From assembly GCA_039621445.1 (NCBI GenBank), contig CP154956.1, forward strand, positions 32,151,437 through 32,215,436: a stretch of DNA of 64,000 bases. The letters run 5' to 3'. Each line of letters begins with the position of its first letter. Positions within the stretch are counted from its first letter, which is position 1. This document shows positions 63,300-64,000 of the stretch, one piece after another. A model generated the notes under the pieces. That model did no database searches, was not told the DNA's origin, and saw nothing but the letters and a program-made list of their open reading frames with translations. Position numbers and translations under genes: made by a program. Source of the DNA: Euglena gracilis. Lineage: Eukaryota > Euglenida > Euglenophyceae > Euglenales.

Positions 63300-63675
63300 G
63301 TCAATCGTACTCCCTCGAGGAAAACCGACAAGGGAGGAAGGGAAACAGACGGCGAAGCACAAAGACCTTGTGAGGCCATGCCTTGCTCGCCGGCGGTGTT
63401 GTGTGGATTGTTCTGGTGCGTTGGGTTAGGAGGTCCTGCTTAGTGCCGCCTCGCCGGAGTTGGCTGACGATGCTGCTCCGACTGGGCGACGTGGCTTCTT
63501 GCCCCTGGGGAGTGTCCCCCCCCCTCTCTCCCCCCTTGGCCCCCACTCTCTGACCGAGGGCTTTTTACCACAAATTTTCTTTTACGGGTGGGGGGGTCGG
63601 GCTCACAAGGTCTTTGTGCTTCGCCCTCGGTGTCCCTTGCTCCCTTGTTGGTTTTCCTCGAGGGAGTACGAGACA
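63300..63675. repeat. Inverted repeat of about 70 bp arms
   Basis: The left arm (63306-63375: GTACTCCCTCGAGGAAAACC ... CGAAGCACAAAGACCTTGTG) is matched in reverse complement by 63601-63670. Both arms contain an AAGGGA-type core of similar length. The interval holds C/G runs. It may be the ends of a small TIR element. Confidence 0.7.
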
Positions 63676-64000
63676 CCTCGGGCTCCGCACTTTGCCCTTG
63701 TGACGGGGGCCAGGGCACTTTCCAGGGCACTTTGGGCACCAAGTCGTTGATAGTGGGCTGTAAAAGCCTCCACCCCCCTCCACTGGACAATTTCACAAAC
63801 TTCTTGGGCAGAAAGGCCCAATTTTTTAGTAAACCAACCCCTGCCCCCCTGGTGGAGTGGGCCCCCCACACCTGGGGGGTACCCCAAGTTTGGCCAAAAA
63901 GTCTTTTGTGATGGAAGCAATGCTGTCTGCACTTATGGCCCTGAAGGGGGGTTTTAATGAAATTTGGAGGGGGCCCCCAGGTCTGTCGAATAAACGTGTA
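63676..64000. other. Right flank, no gene recognised
   Basis: Mixed sequence with GGGGCC and CCCCCAC runs; no ORF with recognisable content. Confidence 0.4.

Overview
This 64 kb window contains no recognisable cellular gene. It is a nested pile of satellite DNA and mobile elements from a large, repeat-dominated eukaryotic genome. A dinoflagellate alga is my best guess. The reasons are its density of LINEs with high-GC coding sequence, foldback elements and satellites, and an LTR retrotransposon carrying a cytosine-5 DNA methyltransferase, a situation already reported for dinoflagellates and charophyte algae. No spliceosomal gene, tRNA, rRNA, CRISPR array or bacterial operon was seen. Another large-genome protist remains possible.

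Layout. 1-1310: flank with a GA microsatellite, a foldback hairpin and GTCGAC-rich repeats. 1311-22915: about 18 kb of a 78-bp dimeric satellite (34 + 44 bp half-units) with higher-order repeats, interrupted by inserts: element A (3408-4630), element E (about 4790-7443) with element B nested in it (5437-6668), a MITE-like insert with target duplication (9998-10475), element C (13236-14592) and GTCGAC islands. 22916-24237: element D. Elements C, D and E carry pieces of a tyrosine-recombinase-like protein; A and B carry a related N-terminus joined to a PHD zinc finger. A, B, C and E end in long, nearly perfect palindromes.

24547-48349: two head-to-tail LINEs of one family (LINE1, then LINE2 from about 42313). 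Both have a reverse transcriptase, a C-terminal zinc finger and a restriction-like endonuclease, and both carry 2A-like ribosome-skipping motifs upstream of the RT. LINE1 is split by a 12,447-bp Ty3/gypsy chromovirus-like LTR retrotransposon on the minus strand (27225-39671; 504-bp LTRs differing at 3 positions; 4-bp GGGG target duplication). Its pol region encodes, in order, a phage-type Dam-like methyltransferase domain, a cytosine-5 methyltransferase domain, an aspartyl protease, RT, RNase H, integrase and a chromodomain. This dual-methyltransferase element is the most striking object here.

48351-53795: TA/CT microsatellites, a decayed retroelement (gag zinc knuckle, protease remnant, Dam-like domain) and a short element bounded by about 225-bp direct repeats, also with a Dam-like domain. 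53800-62360: LINE3, a different type, with a coiled-coil ORF1, AP endonuclease, FADD-type RT, RNase H and a long C-terminal extension; ORF1 and ORF2 share one frame, separated only by a UGA at a normally conserved tryptophan. 62361-64000: unassigned sequence with one inverted repeat.

Almost every coding region is broken by frameshifts or stops, so most are annotated as pseudogenes or element fragments. The many long open frames inside the satellite are artefacts of a repeat length divisible by three.
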